Source: a virus. Taken from it: a stretch of 64,000 nt of DNA. The notes under the pieces were generated by a model. It saw only the letters and a list, made by a program, of their open reading frames with translations. It was not told the DNA's origin and ran no database searches. The stretch's first letter is position 1. Each line of letters starts with the position of its first letter. The stretch lies in the IMG/VR virus record IMGVR_UViG_3300033149_001159, positions 1-64,000 of that record. One strand, written 5' to 3'. Shown piece by piece: positions 55,585 to 63,915 of this stretch. The position numbers and the translations under genes are program-made.

Positions 55585-55784
55585 TTACCTGGACACAAAA
55601 GCTATTTGGGCCAAGAGACCACCTTGATGCCATTGCGGTGGTTTCTGAGTGGCTCCGCGGGCTCCACGGTGAAGTAAAGTACTTTAGCATGGTTCCTGTA
55701 GGGGAAGCGGTGTTGGTGGTTGCGGGTTACGAACCGCTGAAAGACGTTTACGAGTATGTTTATGAAGCTGGTTCAGCTCCGTAG
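55581..55784 (+). CDS. hypothetical protein (67 aa)
   Basis: Overlaps the previous stop by four bases. The product alternates helices and strands (VVSEWLRGLHGE, AVLVVAGYE). No function recognised. Confidence 0.6.
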   Translation: MITWTQKLFGPRDHLDAIAVVSEWLRGLHGEVKYFSMVPVGEAVLVVAGYEPLKDVYEYVYEAGSAP

Positions 55785-56025
55785 TGTTAGCGTTACTGAT
55801 ACTGGGATAGTACATTCTACTGAGCCCTACGTGGCAGCGGTGATAGGGTTGCAGTTAATGGACGTGACTATGCCAGCAGCGGTAACTATTCACCCACCAG
55901 CAAGGGCGTACTTGCCTGTTGCGGGTGCGGACCTAGCTCTGTGGGCTGAGAGAGTGCTGGTGTGGCATAAACTAAGGAAAGAATGGGTGGATTACTGGAA
56001 GCTGCAAAGGGGGATGTATGGATAA
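55756..56025 (+). CDS. hypothetical protein (89 aa)
   Basis: Starts inside the previous gene (or at 55762). A beta-rich first half, then a helical end with several tryptophans. No function recognised. Confidence 0.55.
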   Translation: MFMKLVQLRSVSVTDTGIVHSTEPYVAAVIGLQLMDVTMPAAVTIHPPARAYLPVAGADLALWAERVLVWHKLRKEWVDYWKLQRGMYG

Positions 56026-56134
56026 ACTAACTGATAGCCTTTTCAACGTAGTGTACTTGATCGCAATTGTGGGCTCACTGCTACTCCTAGCAGGACTCGT
56101 AGCAATGCTTCTGTGTCTAATGGGGGTGTTGTGA
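56018..56134 (+). CDS. small membrane peptide (38 aa)
   Basis: AAAGGGGG precedes the ATG at 56018. The product is one long transmembrane helix (LIAIVGSLLLLAGLVAMLLC). Coupled to both neighbours. Confidence 0.6.
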   Translation: MDKLTDSLFNVVYLIAIVGSLLLLAGLVAMLLCLMGVL

Positions 56135-56352
56135 CTGATACCGCGCGCGGTACAAAGTGGATAAGCGACGAACTTGTCGATTACTTACTGGCACGCCAGG
56201 AGCTGCAAAGCTCACTCATCAGTGCGATGGCAGACTACACATTTCGCCGCACCGATGCTCTTATGATGGGCGAGAAGTTTGACGAACAAGTCCCAGAAGA
56301 GATGATTGAGCTTGCCAAGGACTTGTGGCCCATGCCAGAAGATGACGGCTAG
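56131..56352 (+). CDS. hypothetical protein (73 aa)
   Basis: A GTG in a GTGA overlap after GGGGG. A palindrome copy (56139-56152) forms its third to seventh codons. The rest is helical and acidic. Confidence 0.55.
   Translation: MTDTARGTKWISDELVDYLLARQELQSSLISAMADYTFRRTDALMMGEKFDEQVPEEMIELAKDLWPMPEDDG
56139..56152. repeat. dispersed palindrome copy 10
   Basis: TACCGCGCGCGGTA, in the opening codons of the gene starting at 56131. Confidence 0.9.
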
Positions 56353-56372
56353 TGTTCAAAGTTGGGGGATTG

Positions 56373-56681
56373 ATGACAACTAAACAGCGGCTTGACAAAC
56401 TAGAAGCATCGGTAGACGCACTATCAGAACGGATAGATAACCTGGCGCGGTGGCATGCTAGAGACTACGATAAGCTTCGCAAAGATTTCAGGGGATTCAT
56501 AGCGACGCCAATGGTTGAGTTGACCTATGAGCCCGTGAACAACGACGCGCTCAGGGAATGGCTCGACCAGGAAATAGCAAGGCTAGAACATCACGAAAAG
56601 ATGCCAGATCGCAGGGCCGAGTGGCTTTGGGGCCAACTTGCGGCCTTCCGCGCGGTTAAGGACTTTCTCAAGAATGCCTGA
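56373..56681 (+). CDS. coiled-coil protein (102 aa)
   Basis: The ATG at 56373 follows GGGGGATTG. The N-terminal 35 residues form a heptad coiled coil (LDKLEASVDALSERIDNL). It lies directly before the terminase genes and could act with them. Confidence 0.55.
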   Translation: MTTKQRLDKLEASVDALSERIDNLARWHARDYDKLRKDFRGFIATPMVELTYEPVNNDALREWLDQEIARLEHHEKMPDRRAEWLWGQLAAFRAVKDFLKNA

Positions 56682-57270
56682 CACCCTGGGCTACACCAAG
56701 TTCCCCACAGCACCCGACACTGACGACCCCACTATCAAGCCGTTCCGCCAGGAAGTGTTCAACAAGCTTGTAACTGGCTGGAGCCCGTCGCGGATCTCTG
56801 CCATCATGGAAAGTTACTACCACGTTGTGATCACAGAGCCTGACATTCTCGAATACGCCAAGCTCATCCCGCCAGAAGTCAAGATACGGGTTCCCTACCT
56901 ACACCGACTACTGCATCTGTTGGACATTGAAGTAGACCCAATGGGGGAGATGCAGCGGCTAATGAAGTTCATGGCAATTCGCCTAGACGAAGCACTACAG
57001 GCAGAAGAAGACATCCAAGGCGGAAGTCCCGCAAACAAGAAAAAGGCCGCCGACAAAGTAATTCAGCGGGCCAAAGACTACTGGCGGTTCCTAGGCGACT
57101 ACATTGAACGCATTGCTACCATGCGGGCCGCAGGCGTATCTAGAGAAGTGGTGATCCCAGGCAAGGTTCCATCCGTAAGAGACCTACTAGAACAAACTGG
57201 CACCGATAGGATTGTAGACGTGGCAAGTAAGCTGTTGCCGGAAGGCAAGAATGGACCTAGTTCAAACTGA
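56674..57270 (+). CDS. probable terminase small subunit
   Basis: From the ATG at 56674 the product is 198 residues. It contains GWSPSRISAIMESYYHVVIT, a helix-turn-helix-like DNA-binding region, and a helical oligomerisation-like second half. It directly precedes and overlaps the large terminase gene. The assignment rests on position and fold character. Confidence 0.6.
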   Translation: MPDTLGYTKFPTAPDTDDPTIKPFRQEVFNKLVTGWSPSRISAIMESYYHVVITEPDILEYAKLIPPEVKIRVPYLHRLLHLLDIEVDPMGEMQRLMKFMAIRLDEALQAEEDIQGGSPANKKKAADKVIQRAKDYWRFLGDYIERIATMRAAGVSREVVIPGKVPSVRDLLEQTGTDRIVDVASKLLPEGKNGPSSN

Positions 57271-59107
57271 CTACAAGCTGATAACCGAGCATCTCCTTCG
57301 GAACTACACCCGTAAAGAATTGGAAGACCAAGGCTTCTTGGATAGGCAGTTCGACAAAGAACTGCGAACCCAGCTTGCCCGCAAAGACATGGGGTTCTTT
57401 TGCCGCTTTTACTTGCACGAACACTTTAGCAAACCACCCGCCAAAGTACACTGGACCCTGTTTGCTGAAGTCAAGAAGCTCATCGAAACCCCTGGTAGGC
57501 AACACATGGTGTTGGTTTTGCCCAGGGGCTGGGCCAAGACCACTATTGCTACACTCGCTGTTCCGTTATGGTGCGTGATGTTCAACCTGAAAAAGCACAT
57601 CGGAATTGTGAGTGATAGCCAAGACCAGGCCAAAGACCAGCTTCAGACTCTAAAGAGCGAGTTAGAACACAACGAAAGACTCAGAGAAGACTTCGGCAAC
57701 CTGGTTGGTAAAAACATTTGGCAAATGATGGACATCGAAACCGCTTCGCACATTAGGATTAGAGCCTTTGGAACGGGCCAGAAGATTCGTGGCAGGAAGC
57801 ACGGCAAAGACCGCTTTGACCTACTGCTACTAGACGACCTTGAAAACCTAAAAGCAGTTAATAGCCAGGCAGCCCGCGAGGCCCTTCACCGTTTTGTCTA
57901 CGGCTCTGTAATGAAGGCGGGCTGGACAGACACTACAATAATCGCGATGGGCAACTTCTTGCATTGGGACTGCTTGCTGATGAACATGGTCAAGAACCCA
58001 ATGTTCAAGAGTATTGTGTTCAAGGCCATGGTTTCATGGCCCGACAACATGGACATGTGGGACCACTGGCGCGACTTGATTACTAACCTGGATGACCCAC
58101 AAAAAAACGAGACCGCCAAAGCCTACTTTGAAGCCCACAAAGAAGAAATGCTCCAGGGCGCAGAAAGCTCGTGGCCCGACGCGTTTTCAGTCTACGACCT
58201 TATGATGATGCGGGTTTCTGACGGGGAAGCGTCTTTTGCCATGGAGCTCCAGAATGAACCCATAGACCCAACACGAAGATTCTTCAAGTCCTGGGGGATC
58301 TACCGCAGGGCCCGCAAGCTTGAAGATACCTGGCTAGTACCCGCCGCCAACCAACCAGCAGTCAGACTTAAAGACTGTGCCATCTTTGCGTTCACCGACC
58401 CGTCTTTGGGGAAAACTGCACGGGCGGACTATTCGGCGATTATAATTCTGGCAAAGGCTCCTACAAGGCAACAGTTTGTGCTAGAAGCGGACATCAAGCG
58501 CAGGCCGCTAGACCAGCTTATCAAAGATCAGATCAAGTACGCGAAAAAATATAAGATTACTAGGTGGGGGATTGAGTCCAACGCGTTCCAGGCTCTCTTT
58601 ACAACCGATAGCGCCAGGGCGAGCATGCAATCTGGAGTCTACATGCCCATCGCACCAGTAAACCAGATAGCCAACAAGACCGCGCGAATCCAGACATTGC
58701 AACCTGACTTGGAAAATAGGTACATTCTCTTACCAGAGAATGGGGCCAAGCTGCTCAAGCAACAGCTAGAACGGTGGAAGCCCAGCTCTACTGGCAACGA
58801 CGACGGCCCTGACGCTCTGGAGGGCGCGCGGAACCTGGCGCGAGAATGGGAACCATTGGATGTAGTTGAGATAGTCCAGGGCGACATACACCAGTTCAAT
58901 AAGCACGAACACGACAGGGGTACGGAACAATACGATCCCTGGGATGAAGCTGACAAATTGGCAGATGAAAGAATCAGGGAGTATAGACTAGCCCAGAGAG
59001 ATGCCATAATGAACGAATTGGAGGGCGAGGAGCGAGAGGCCGCGCTAGCCAAGTTACCAGTCCTGGAAGAAAAGCCAGAGGTGTTTGTCCCCAAGATGGT
59101 TTACTAA
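57251..59107 (+). CDS. terL: terminase large subunit
   Basis: A 618-residue packaging motor. The ATPase carries LPRGWAKTT (Walker A variant, about residue 91) and LLLLDDLE (Walker B, about 192). The RNase H-fold nuclease has FTDPSLGKTARADYSAI (about 382), WGIESNAFQ (about 440) and GPDALEGA (about 519), giving the expected acidic residues. The C-terminal ~60 residues are a charged tail. It lies 27 kb away from the portal in map order, with the leftward block between. Confidence 0.93.
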   Translation: MDLVQTDYKLITEHLLRNYTRKELEDQGFLDRQFDKELRTQLARKDMGFFCRFYLHEHFSKPPAKVHWTLFAEVKKLIETPGRQHMVLVLPRGWAKTTIATLAVPLWCVMFNLKKHIGIVSDSQDQAKDQLQTLKSELEHNERLREDFGNLVGKNIWQMMDIETASHIRIRAFGTGQKIRGRKHGKDRFDLLLLDDLENLKAVNSQAAREALHRFVYGSVMKAGWTDTTIIAMGNFLHWDCLLMNMVKNPMFKSIVFKAMVSWPDNMDMWDHWRDLITNLDDPQKNETAKAYFEAHKEEMLQGAESSWPDAFSVYDLMMMRVSDGEASFAMELQNEPIDPTRRFFKSWGIYRRARKLEDTWLVPAANQPAVRLKDCAIFAFTDPSLGKTARADYSAIIILAKAPTRQQFVLEADIKRRPLDQLIKDQIKYAKKYKITRWGIESNAFQALFTTDSARASMQSGVYMPIAPVNQIANKTARIQTLQPDLENRYILLPENGAKLLKQQLERWKPSSTGNDDGPDALEGARNLAREWEPLDVVEIVQGDIHQFNKHEHDRGTEQYDPWDEADKLADERIREYRLAQRDAIMNELEGEEREAALAKLPVLEEKPEVFVPKMVY

Positions 59108-59111
59108 GACT

Positions 59112-59240
59112 ATGAAATGTGGAATCAGAGGCCTACTCACGATCCTGGCCAGGTTGTGGCTCGAAAACGCAGAGCTGAAAGCCTTAGTGGCTGCCTACGA
59201 AATCGAGATTGAAGAACTCTATGATGAGCTGGAGGGTTGA
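59112..59240 (+). CDS. small coiled-coil protein (42 aa)
   Basis: A 42-residue helical frame ending IEIEELYDELEG, between terminase and the first glycosyltransferase. The stop overlaps the next start by one base (TGATG). No clear SD. Confidence 0.45.
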   Translation: MKCGIRGLLTILARLWLENAELKALVAAYEIEIEELYDELEG

Positions 59241-60067
59241 TGCAACCGACTGTTGACATTGTGGTGGCTGTGTATAATGCAAGGCCGTTCGTTCTCAGGT
59301 GCTTTCAGTCGGTGAGGGCTGAAACAAAGTACCCGCATAACATCTACTTTGCAGACGACGCCAGTACCGACACAACGCTAGTAAAAGCTATGCGAGATTG
59401 GGATAGCCAAGGGCTGGCTACCCTGTTGCGATCTGAGCGGAACCTTGGGTTCGCCGGAATCAACAACTGGGCGGTCAGGCAGACCAAGAGTGACTTCTTC
59501 TGCCTGCTGAACTCTGATACTGTAGCCCTACGGGGGTGGTTGGGGGCAATGATGGAAGTTATGCTTTCCAATGACCGCATAGGAATTGTGGGGGCAAAGC
59601 TATTGTTCCCCACGGGCAAGCAAGAAAGCGCTGGAACGATACAACACGCTGGGGTTGGTAGAGACAGGACGGGGCAGCCCTACCATCCATACAGAGAAAG
59701 GCCAGCAGACTTTATTCCTGCGAACGTGTTGCGGGAAGTGAACGCCGTTACTGGGGCCTGTATGCTGGTCCGCCGAAAGTGCTGGGACGAGCTAAAAGGC
59801 TTCGACGAACGCTACTCAATGGGGCAGTTTGAGGATGTAGACTTCAACTGGAGGGCTAGAATGGTGGGTTGGAAGATCTACATGCAGCCAAAGGCGGTTC
59901 TGTACCACTACGAACACGGTTCTGGGGAGGAGTTCGTGGTGCGGAGCCACGACAAGAACAAAGACATCTTGTTGAGAACCTGGCGGGGAATTGCGTCAGA
60001 CGAACACCTGTTTCCAGACGGCAAGAGATACGACTACTACCCAAATAGTTACCAGAGGGGAAAGTAA
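59240..60067 (+). CDS. family 2 glycosyltransferase
   Basis: GGAGGG precedes the ATG at 59240. The 275-residue GT-A enzyme has VDIVVAVYNARPFVLRC at the start, DDASTD, and LNSDT as the DxD-like metal site, then GACMLVRRKCWDELKGFDER and FEDVDFNWRAR, the standard acceptor-side motifs of rhamnosyl/GT2 enzymes. First gene of the right-end sugar cluster. Confidence 0.9.
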   Translation: MQPTVDIVVAVYNARPFVLRCFQSVRAETKYPHNIYFADDASTDTTLVKAMRDWDSQGLATLLRSERNLGFAGINNWAVRQTKSDFFCLLNSDTVALRGWLGAMMEVMLSNDRIGIVGAKLLFPTGKQESAGTIQHAGVGRDRTGQPYHPYRERPADFIPANVLREVNAVTGACMLVRRKCWDELKGFDERYSMGQFEDVDFNWRARMVGWKIYMQPKAVLYHYEHGSGEEFVVRSHDKNKDILLRTWRGIASDEHLFPDGKRYDYYPNSYQRGK

Positions 60068-60609
60068 TGTTCAAGTCATGTGGCGAACCATTCACTATGT
60101 TCCCGCTTACCAAGATCATCAACACAGAAGTTATTGAGATAGGCCACCACTGTCAGATAGATGACTTTGTGTTCATCGATGGCGGCGAGTCTACAACCAT
60201 TGGGGACTACGTTCACATAGCGACGTTTGCTTCCATAACAGGAGGCGGTGTACTCAAGCTTGGTAGCTTCACCACGCTTTCTAGTGGGTGTAGAGTCTTT
60301 ACTGGAACAGATGACTTTTCAGGTAAAACGCTCTGTGGCGCGCCCATCCCCGCGCCGTTCAGAGAACCCATACGTAGTGTAGTAAGAATTGGCAAGCACG
60401 CACTGGTAGGGGCTAACGCTGTAGTGTTACCTGGAGCAGTTATCGGGAACGGGACTGTTATCGCAGCGGGGGCTGTGGTTCTCCAGGGGCAACACTGTAC
60501 TCCGTGGTTGGTCTACGCGGGGGTTCCCGCAGTGGTTGTGGGCCGTAGACCAAGGTCAAAGATGGAAGAACTGGAAAAGAAGCTAATGAAGGGGGTCCTA
60601 TGTTTTTGA
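60067..60609 (+). CDS. hexapeptide-repeat acyltransferase
   Basis: A 180-residue protein with imperfect [LIV]-G-x4 hexapeptides (IGHHCQIDDFVFID, IGDYVHI, IGKHALVGANAVVLPGAVIG), the left-handed beta-helix of WbbJ-type O-acetyltransferases. A likely acetyl-CoA-dependent modification of a sugar made by the flanking glycosyltransferases. The ATG overlaps the previous stop by one base. Confidence 0.85.
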   Translation: MFKSCGEPFTMFPLTKIINTEVIEIGHHCQIDDFVFIDGGESTTIGDYVHIATFASITGGGVLKLGSFTTLSSGCRVFTGTDDFSGKTLCGAPIPAPFREPIRSVVRIGKHALVGANAVVLPGAVIGNGTVIAAGAVVLQGQHCTPWLVYAGVPAVVVGRRPRSKMEELEKKLMKGVLCF

Positions 60610-61463
60610 GCGTAGTTATACCCGTTTACAATCGTAGAAATGGACTTCGGCTCTGCCTAGCAGCTTTAGACAAGCAGTCTGTCAAGGATTTCGAGGTAGT
60701 TGTGGCTGACGACGGAAGTGACGATGACCCGTTTGGGGTTCTGGGAGAGTACAATCGGGCTTTGAGCTTGCGTTATGCTTGGCACCAGCGGCGGGGCACA
60801 AGAATTGCCCTGACTCGCAATGAAGGGGCTGCAATTGCCCAGGGTGATGCGTATCTTTTCCTAGACTCCGATGTGCTACTAAACCCTACAGCTATCGGGC
60901 ATTACATGAACATTCACAAAGCTAACCCCGATGTTATCGTAGCAGGAAGGTATGACTGGCTACCACCACAAATCGCGGCGGTGTACCAGGTCCACTACGA
61001 TTGGGAGAAGCTGATCGCGGGTGACCTTCCCAGGCTAGAGACACTGGAAGACGAAGCCCTGGGTTTTCAGGGGGCTGACCCACGTGCGGTAAACCCAGAA
61101 TTGTTCAACAGTTCGGTGATTCACACAGACGGGTACTGCCTATCACTCTTCAGTGGCAATTTGTTGGTCCCCAAGAGAATCTTCCACGAGCTCGGTAGGT
61201 GGGACCAGAACATGATTGGTCACGGCGGAGAAGACGCGGAGTTCGGCATGCGGGTGCAAAGGGTGCATTTGCCAGTTATCTTCTCAGAAGACGTGGTTGG
61301 CTATCATGTTTGGCACGAACGCAACCAATACCTAAACGAAAAGGAGCTGAGAATCAATTGTAGCTACATTGCCCAGAAGCATGACCTGGCCAGTTTGGGC
61401 ATAAGGCATGGAAAGGAGTTCGAGCCCGCCCTGGTATACCGTGAAGGGGTGGACCATGTTTAA
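60600..61463 (+). CDS. family 2 glycosyltransferase
   Basis: A 287-residue GT-A enzyme with SVVIPVYNRRNGL, ADDGSDD and FLDSDVLL as the DxD site. The acceptor end has NLLVPKRIFHELGRWD and HGGEDAEFGMRV, as in galactosyltransferase-type GT2 proteins. It shares a GRYDWLPP segment with the enzyme at 62895. GGGGGT precedes the ATG. Confidence 0.88.
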   Translation: MFLSVVIPVYNRRNGLRLCLAALDKQSVKDFEVVVADDGSDDDPFGVLGEYNRALSLRYAWHQRRGTRIALTRNEGAAIAQGDAYLFLDSDVLLNPTAIGHYMNIHKANPDVIVAGRYDWLPPQIAAVYQVHYDWEKLIAGDLPRLETLEDEALGFQGADPRAVNPELFNSSVIHTDGYCLSLFSGNLLVPKRIFHELGRWDQNMIGHGGEDAEFGMRVQRVHLPVIFSEDVVGYHVWHERNQYLNEKELRINCSYIAQKHDLASLGIRHGKEFEPALVYREGVDHV

Positions 61464-62151
61464 GCCCACATGGGAATCTGGCGACGTTCAACTGTACCTT
61501 GGGGATTGCCTTCAGGTGATGCAGGAGTTAGGCGCCGATAGCGTGGACGCGGTGATTACCGACCCGCCGTATGGGATAGGATTTGGCTATGAATCATCGT
61601 ACATAGACACGCCCAAAACGTATGGCAACTGGATATGGGAATGCATGAGACTGGCTGAGTCAAAGTGTAGCCCAGGTTCACCCATCTTCATTTGGCAGGC
61701 GATGCTGAATATTCGGTATCTCCACCAATGGTTTCCAAGAGAGTGGCGACTTTTTGCTGCGTGCAAGAACTTTGTGCAAATACGAAAGATTGCCATGCAG
61801 TATGCTTTCGATCCAGTCGTTGTATGGTGGACGCCTGGCGAGGTGTGGTCAGATGCTAGTGCTAACCGCGATTGGCACATTGGCAATACAGCCAATACGC
61901 TGAACCGGAAGGCGGGCGACGCTCTGGGACACCCATGTGCAAGGCCGCTGAACCAAATCAAACACATCGTGGCGCAATGGGCGCGGCCCGGCAGCGTTGT
62001 GTTGGATTGTTTCATGGGCAGCGGCACAACGGGCGTGGCGTGTGTCAAAACAGGCCGCAAGTTCATCGGTATAGAGATTGAGCCAAAGTATTTCGACATT
62101 AGCGTAAAGCGCATCTCGGAAGCACAACAGCAAATAAGGCTAGGAATCTAA
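61456..62151 (+). CDS. DNA methyltransferase (beta-type order)
   Basis: From the ATG at 61456 the enzyme is 231 residues. TDPPYGIGFGY is near residue 35 and DCFMGSGTTGVACVKTGRKF near 184, so the gene is complete and small. Only about 140 residues lie between them, with little room for a target recognition domain. Its last ~50 residues nearly match the methyltransferase at the left edge. Placed among glycosyltransferase genes. Confidence 0.88.
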   Translation: MFKPTWESGDVQLYLGDCLQVMQELGADSVDAVITDPPYGIGFGYESSYIDTPKTYGNWIWECMRLAESKCSPGSPIFIWQAMLNIRYLHQWFPREWRLFAACKNFVQIRKIAMQYAFDPVVVWWTPGEVWSDASANRDWHIGNTANTLNRKAGDALGHPCARPLNQIKHIVAQWARPGSVVLDCFMGSGTTGVACVKTGRKFIGIEIEPKYFDISVKRISEAQQQIRLGI

Positions 62152-62160
62152 GGGGGGGCA

Positions 62161-62898
62161 ATGTTTCTGAGTTTTGTTATTCCGACATACGAACGAGTAG
62201 CCAACCTGCGCAGGGTGCTCAGTTCGCTGATTTTCCAAACAGACCGCGATTTCGAGGTCATCGTGAGCGACGATGGCAGCACAGATGGCACCGCTGCAAT
62301 GGTTCGCCAGCAGGCCGAAAGGCTGCCTATCAAGTATTTCTGGCACAAGCACCAAGGGTATAGGTTAGCTATGGTGCGCAATAGGGGTGCAGCGCTACGC
62401 GACAAGAAGACGACGCACGTATGGTTTCTTGACTCTGATGTCGTGCTTCCCAAGGATGCCGTTGCCCAGGCCAAGAACATCTACGCGAAACACCCTGACG
62501 TAGTGCTAGCAGGCAAATACGACTGGATGCACGAACACCCGTGGCCCGTAGAGTGTGGACCGAACTACTGGGAAGAGTTCTCCAAACTACCATTCAGGCC
62601 TGACCACCGGAAACAGGCGTTTGACAACGAGACAATTCATACCTTCTATGAAGGGGGTGTCATCGGGGCCAATATCTTGTGCCCTGTAAAATGGTTGCTG
62701 AAAAGGGGCTTTGACGAGAACATTATCGGCGGCGGGGAAGATGGCGAATTCTCCTATCATTTGCAGGAACAAGGTGCGCCAGTCATCTTTTCTTCGGCGA
62801 CACGGGGGCTGCACATGTGGCACCCGCGAGACCCCGCAGGGGACAACTCGATGGCACTACACATCATAAGGACACGCTACTTGGGAATGGATGAATGA
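62161..62898 (+). CDS. family 2 glycosyltransferase
   Basis: A 245-residue GT-A enzyme with SFVIPTYERVANLRRVL, SDDGSTD, FLDSDVVL (DxD) and IIGGGEDGEFSYHL. GGGGGGG precedes the ATG. Close in style to the enzymes at 60600 and 62895, suggesting duplication within the cluster. Confidence 0.88.
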   Translation: MFLSFVIPTYERVANLRRVLSSLIFQTDRDFEVIVSDDGSTDGTAAMVRQQAERLPIKYFWHKHQGYRLAMVRNRGAALRDKKTTHVWFLDSDVVLPKDAVAQAKNIYAKHPDVVLAGKYDWMHEHPWPVECGPNYWEEFSKLPFRPDHRKQAFDNETIHTFYEGGVIGANILCPVKWLLKRGFDENIIGGGEDGEFSYHLQEQGAPVIFSSATRGLHMWHPRDPAGDNSMALHIIRTRYLGMDE

Positions 62899-63755
62899 GC
62901 CACATCTGCGTAGTTATGGCTGTACACAACCGATTCCAGAATGTGAATATGGCGTTGTTCTCATGGGCACTTCAGTTCCGCGACGACTTCAGTGTTGTGG
63001 TGGCCGACGATGGTAGTACAGATGATATTGCGGCGCTAGTAGAATACTACGAGCGTTATCTCAACATCTGCCACGCTCGACGAGAAGAAGGTGGAAACGT
63101 GGCGGCCAATCTCAACCAGGGTACTAAGTGTGCGCCACCCGAAACCACGCACATTTGGTATACGGATGGAGACATAATCCGCAAGAGTGATGCGATGGGC
63201 TGGGCATACAAGCACATAGAAGAATACCCTAACAGAACGATTATAGGTAGATACGACTGGCTACCGCCAATGGAGATTGTGGCAGACAACCTTCGGTGGG
63301 AATGGGAGAAGATCATAGCCTGTGAGCTACCTAGACTGGACGTTCCAGAGAAAGACCAAGCCTACAGAGAAGACCACCGACTGACCAATGACCCAGAAGC
63401 GTTTGAGCACAAGCTGGCGAACCATTCAGGCCATATCCTGGGAGCAAACTTTATCATACCTATCCAGGCATTCTACGATACAGGTGGGTGGGATGAGTGG
63501 ATTCCAGGCGGAAATGCCAACGATTCGGACATGGGCTGGATGCTCACACAGGCGGGTTACGGGTCGTTCTCGTCTCCACATCTGACGGGGTACCACATGT
63601 GGCATCCGAGAGACAGCAAGGCCCTAGCAGAGAACGCGGGGATAGCCCTAGTCTACATTTTTCGTAAACGCGGTCAGGAAGTGCCCGACTACTACAAGCC
63701 GTACATAGAGAAAGAGAAGCAGTGGAGGAAGGAACATGGCTGGCCAGAAGTCTGA
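62895..63755 (+). CDS. family 2 glycosyltransferase
   Basis: A 286-residue GT-A enzyme with CVVMAVHNRFQNV, ADDGSTD and YTDGDIIR in place of the usual DSD metal site. It shares GRYDWLPP and WHPRDS with its paralogues. Fourth glycosyltransferase in a row, so a branched or multi-sugar product is possible. The 3' end overlaps the next gene by 20 bases. Confidence 0.85.
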   Translation: MSHICVVMAVHNRFQNVNMALFSWALQFRDDFSVVVADDGSTDDIAALVEYYERYLNICHARREEGGNVAANLNQGTKCAPPETTHIWYTDGDIIRKSDAMGWAYKHIEEYPNRTIIGRYDWLPPMEIVADNLRWEWEKIIACELPRLDVPEKDQAYREDHRLTNDPEAFEHKLANHSGHILGANFIIPIQAFYDTGGWDEWIPGGNANDSDMGWMLTQAGYGSFSSPHLTGYHMWHPRDSKALAENAGIALVYIFRKRGQEVPDYYKPYIEKEKQWRKEHGWPEV

Positions 63756-63915
63756 GAAAGAAGTCGTAAAGCGCGTGAAATGCGAGGTCTACTCCAGAAT
63801 CGTAGGTTTCTTAAGGCCGCTTGATAGCTGGAACCCAGGGAAACTCGCTGAATGGGAAGACCGCGTAGATTACAAGATGCCGAAGGGGGATGAGCTTGCC
63901 GACAGCAGTCTATGA
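63736..63915 (+). CDS. free-standing NrdD-type glycyl-radical domain (59 aa)
   Basis: A 59-residue protein with CEVYSRIVGFLRP and SWNPGKLAEWEDR, matching the C-terminal end of anaerobic ribonucleotide reductases, where the glycine of R-x-x-G-(Y/F) holds the radical (here Gly24). No catalytic barrel is attached. It may complete a split reductase, or replace a damaged domain as YfiD/GrcA does for pyruvate formate-lyase. The next gene starts inside it. Confidence 0.75.
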   Translation: MAGQKSEKEVVKRVKCEVYSRIVGFLRPLDSWNPGKLAEWEDRVDYKMPKGDELADSSL

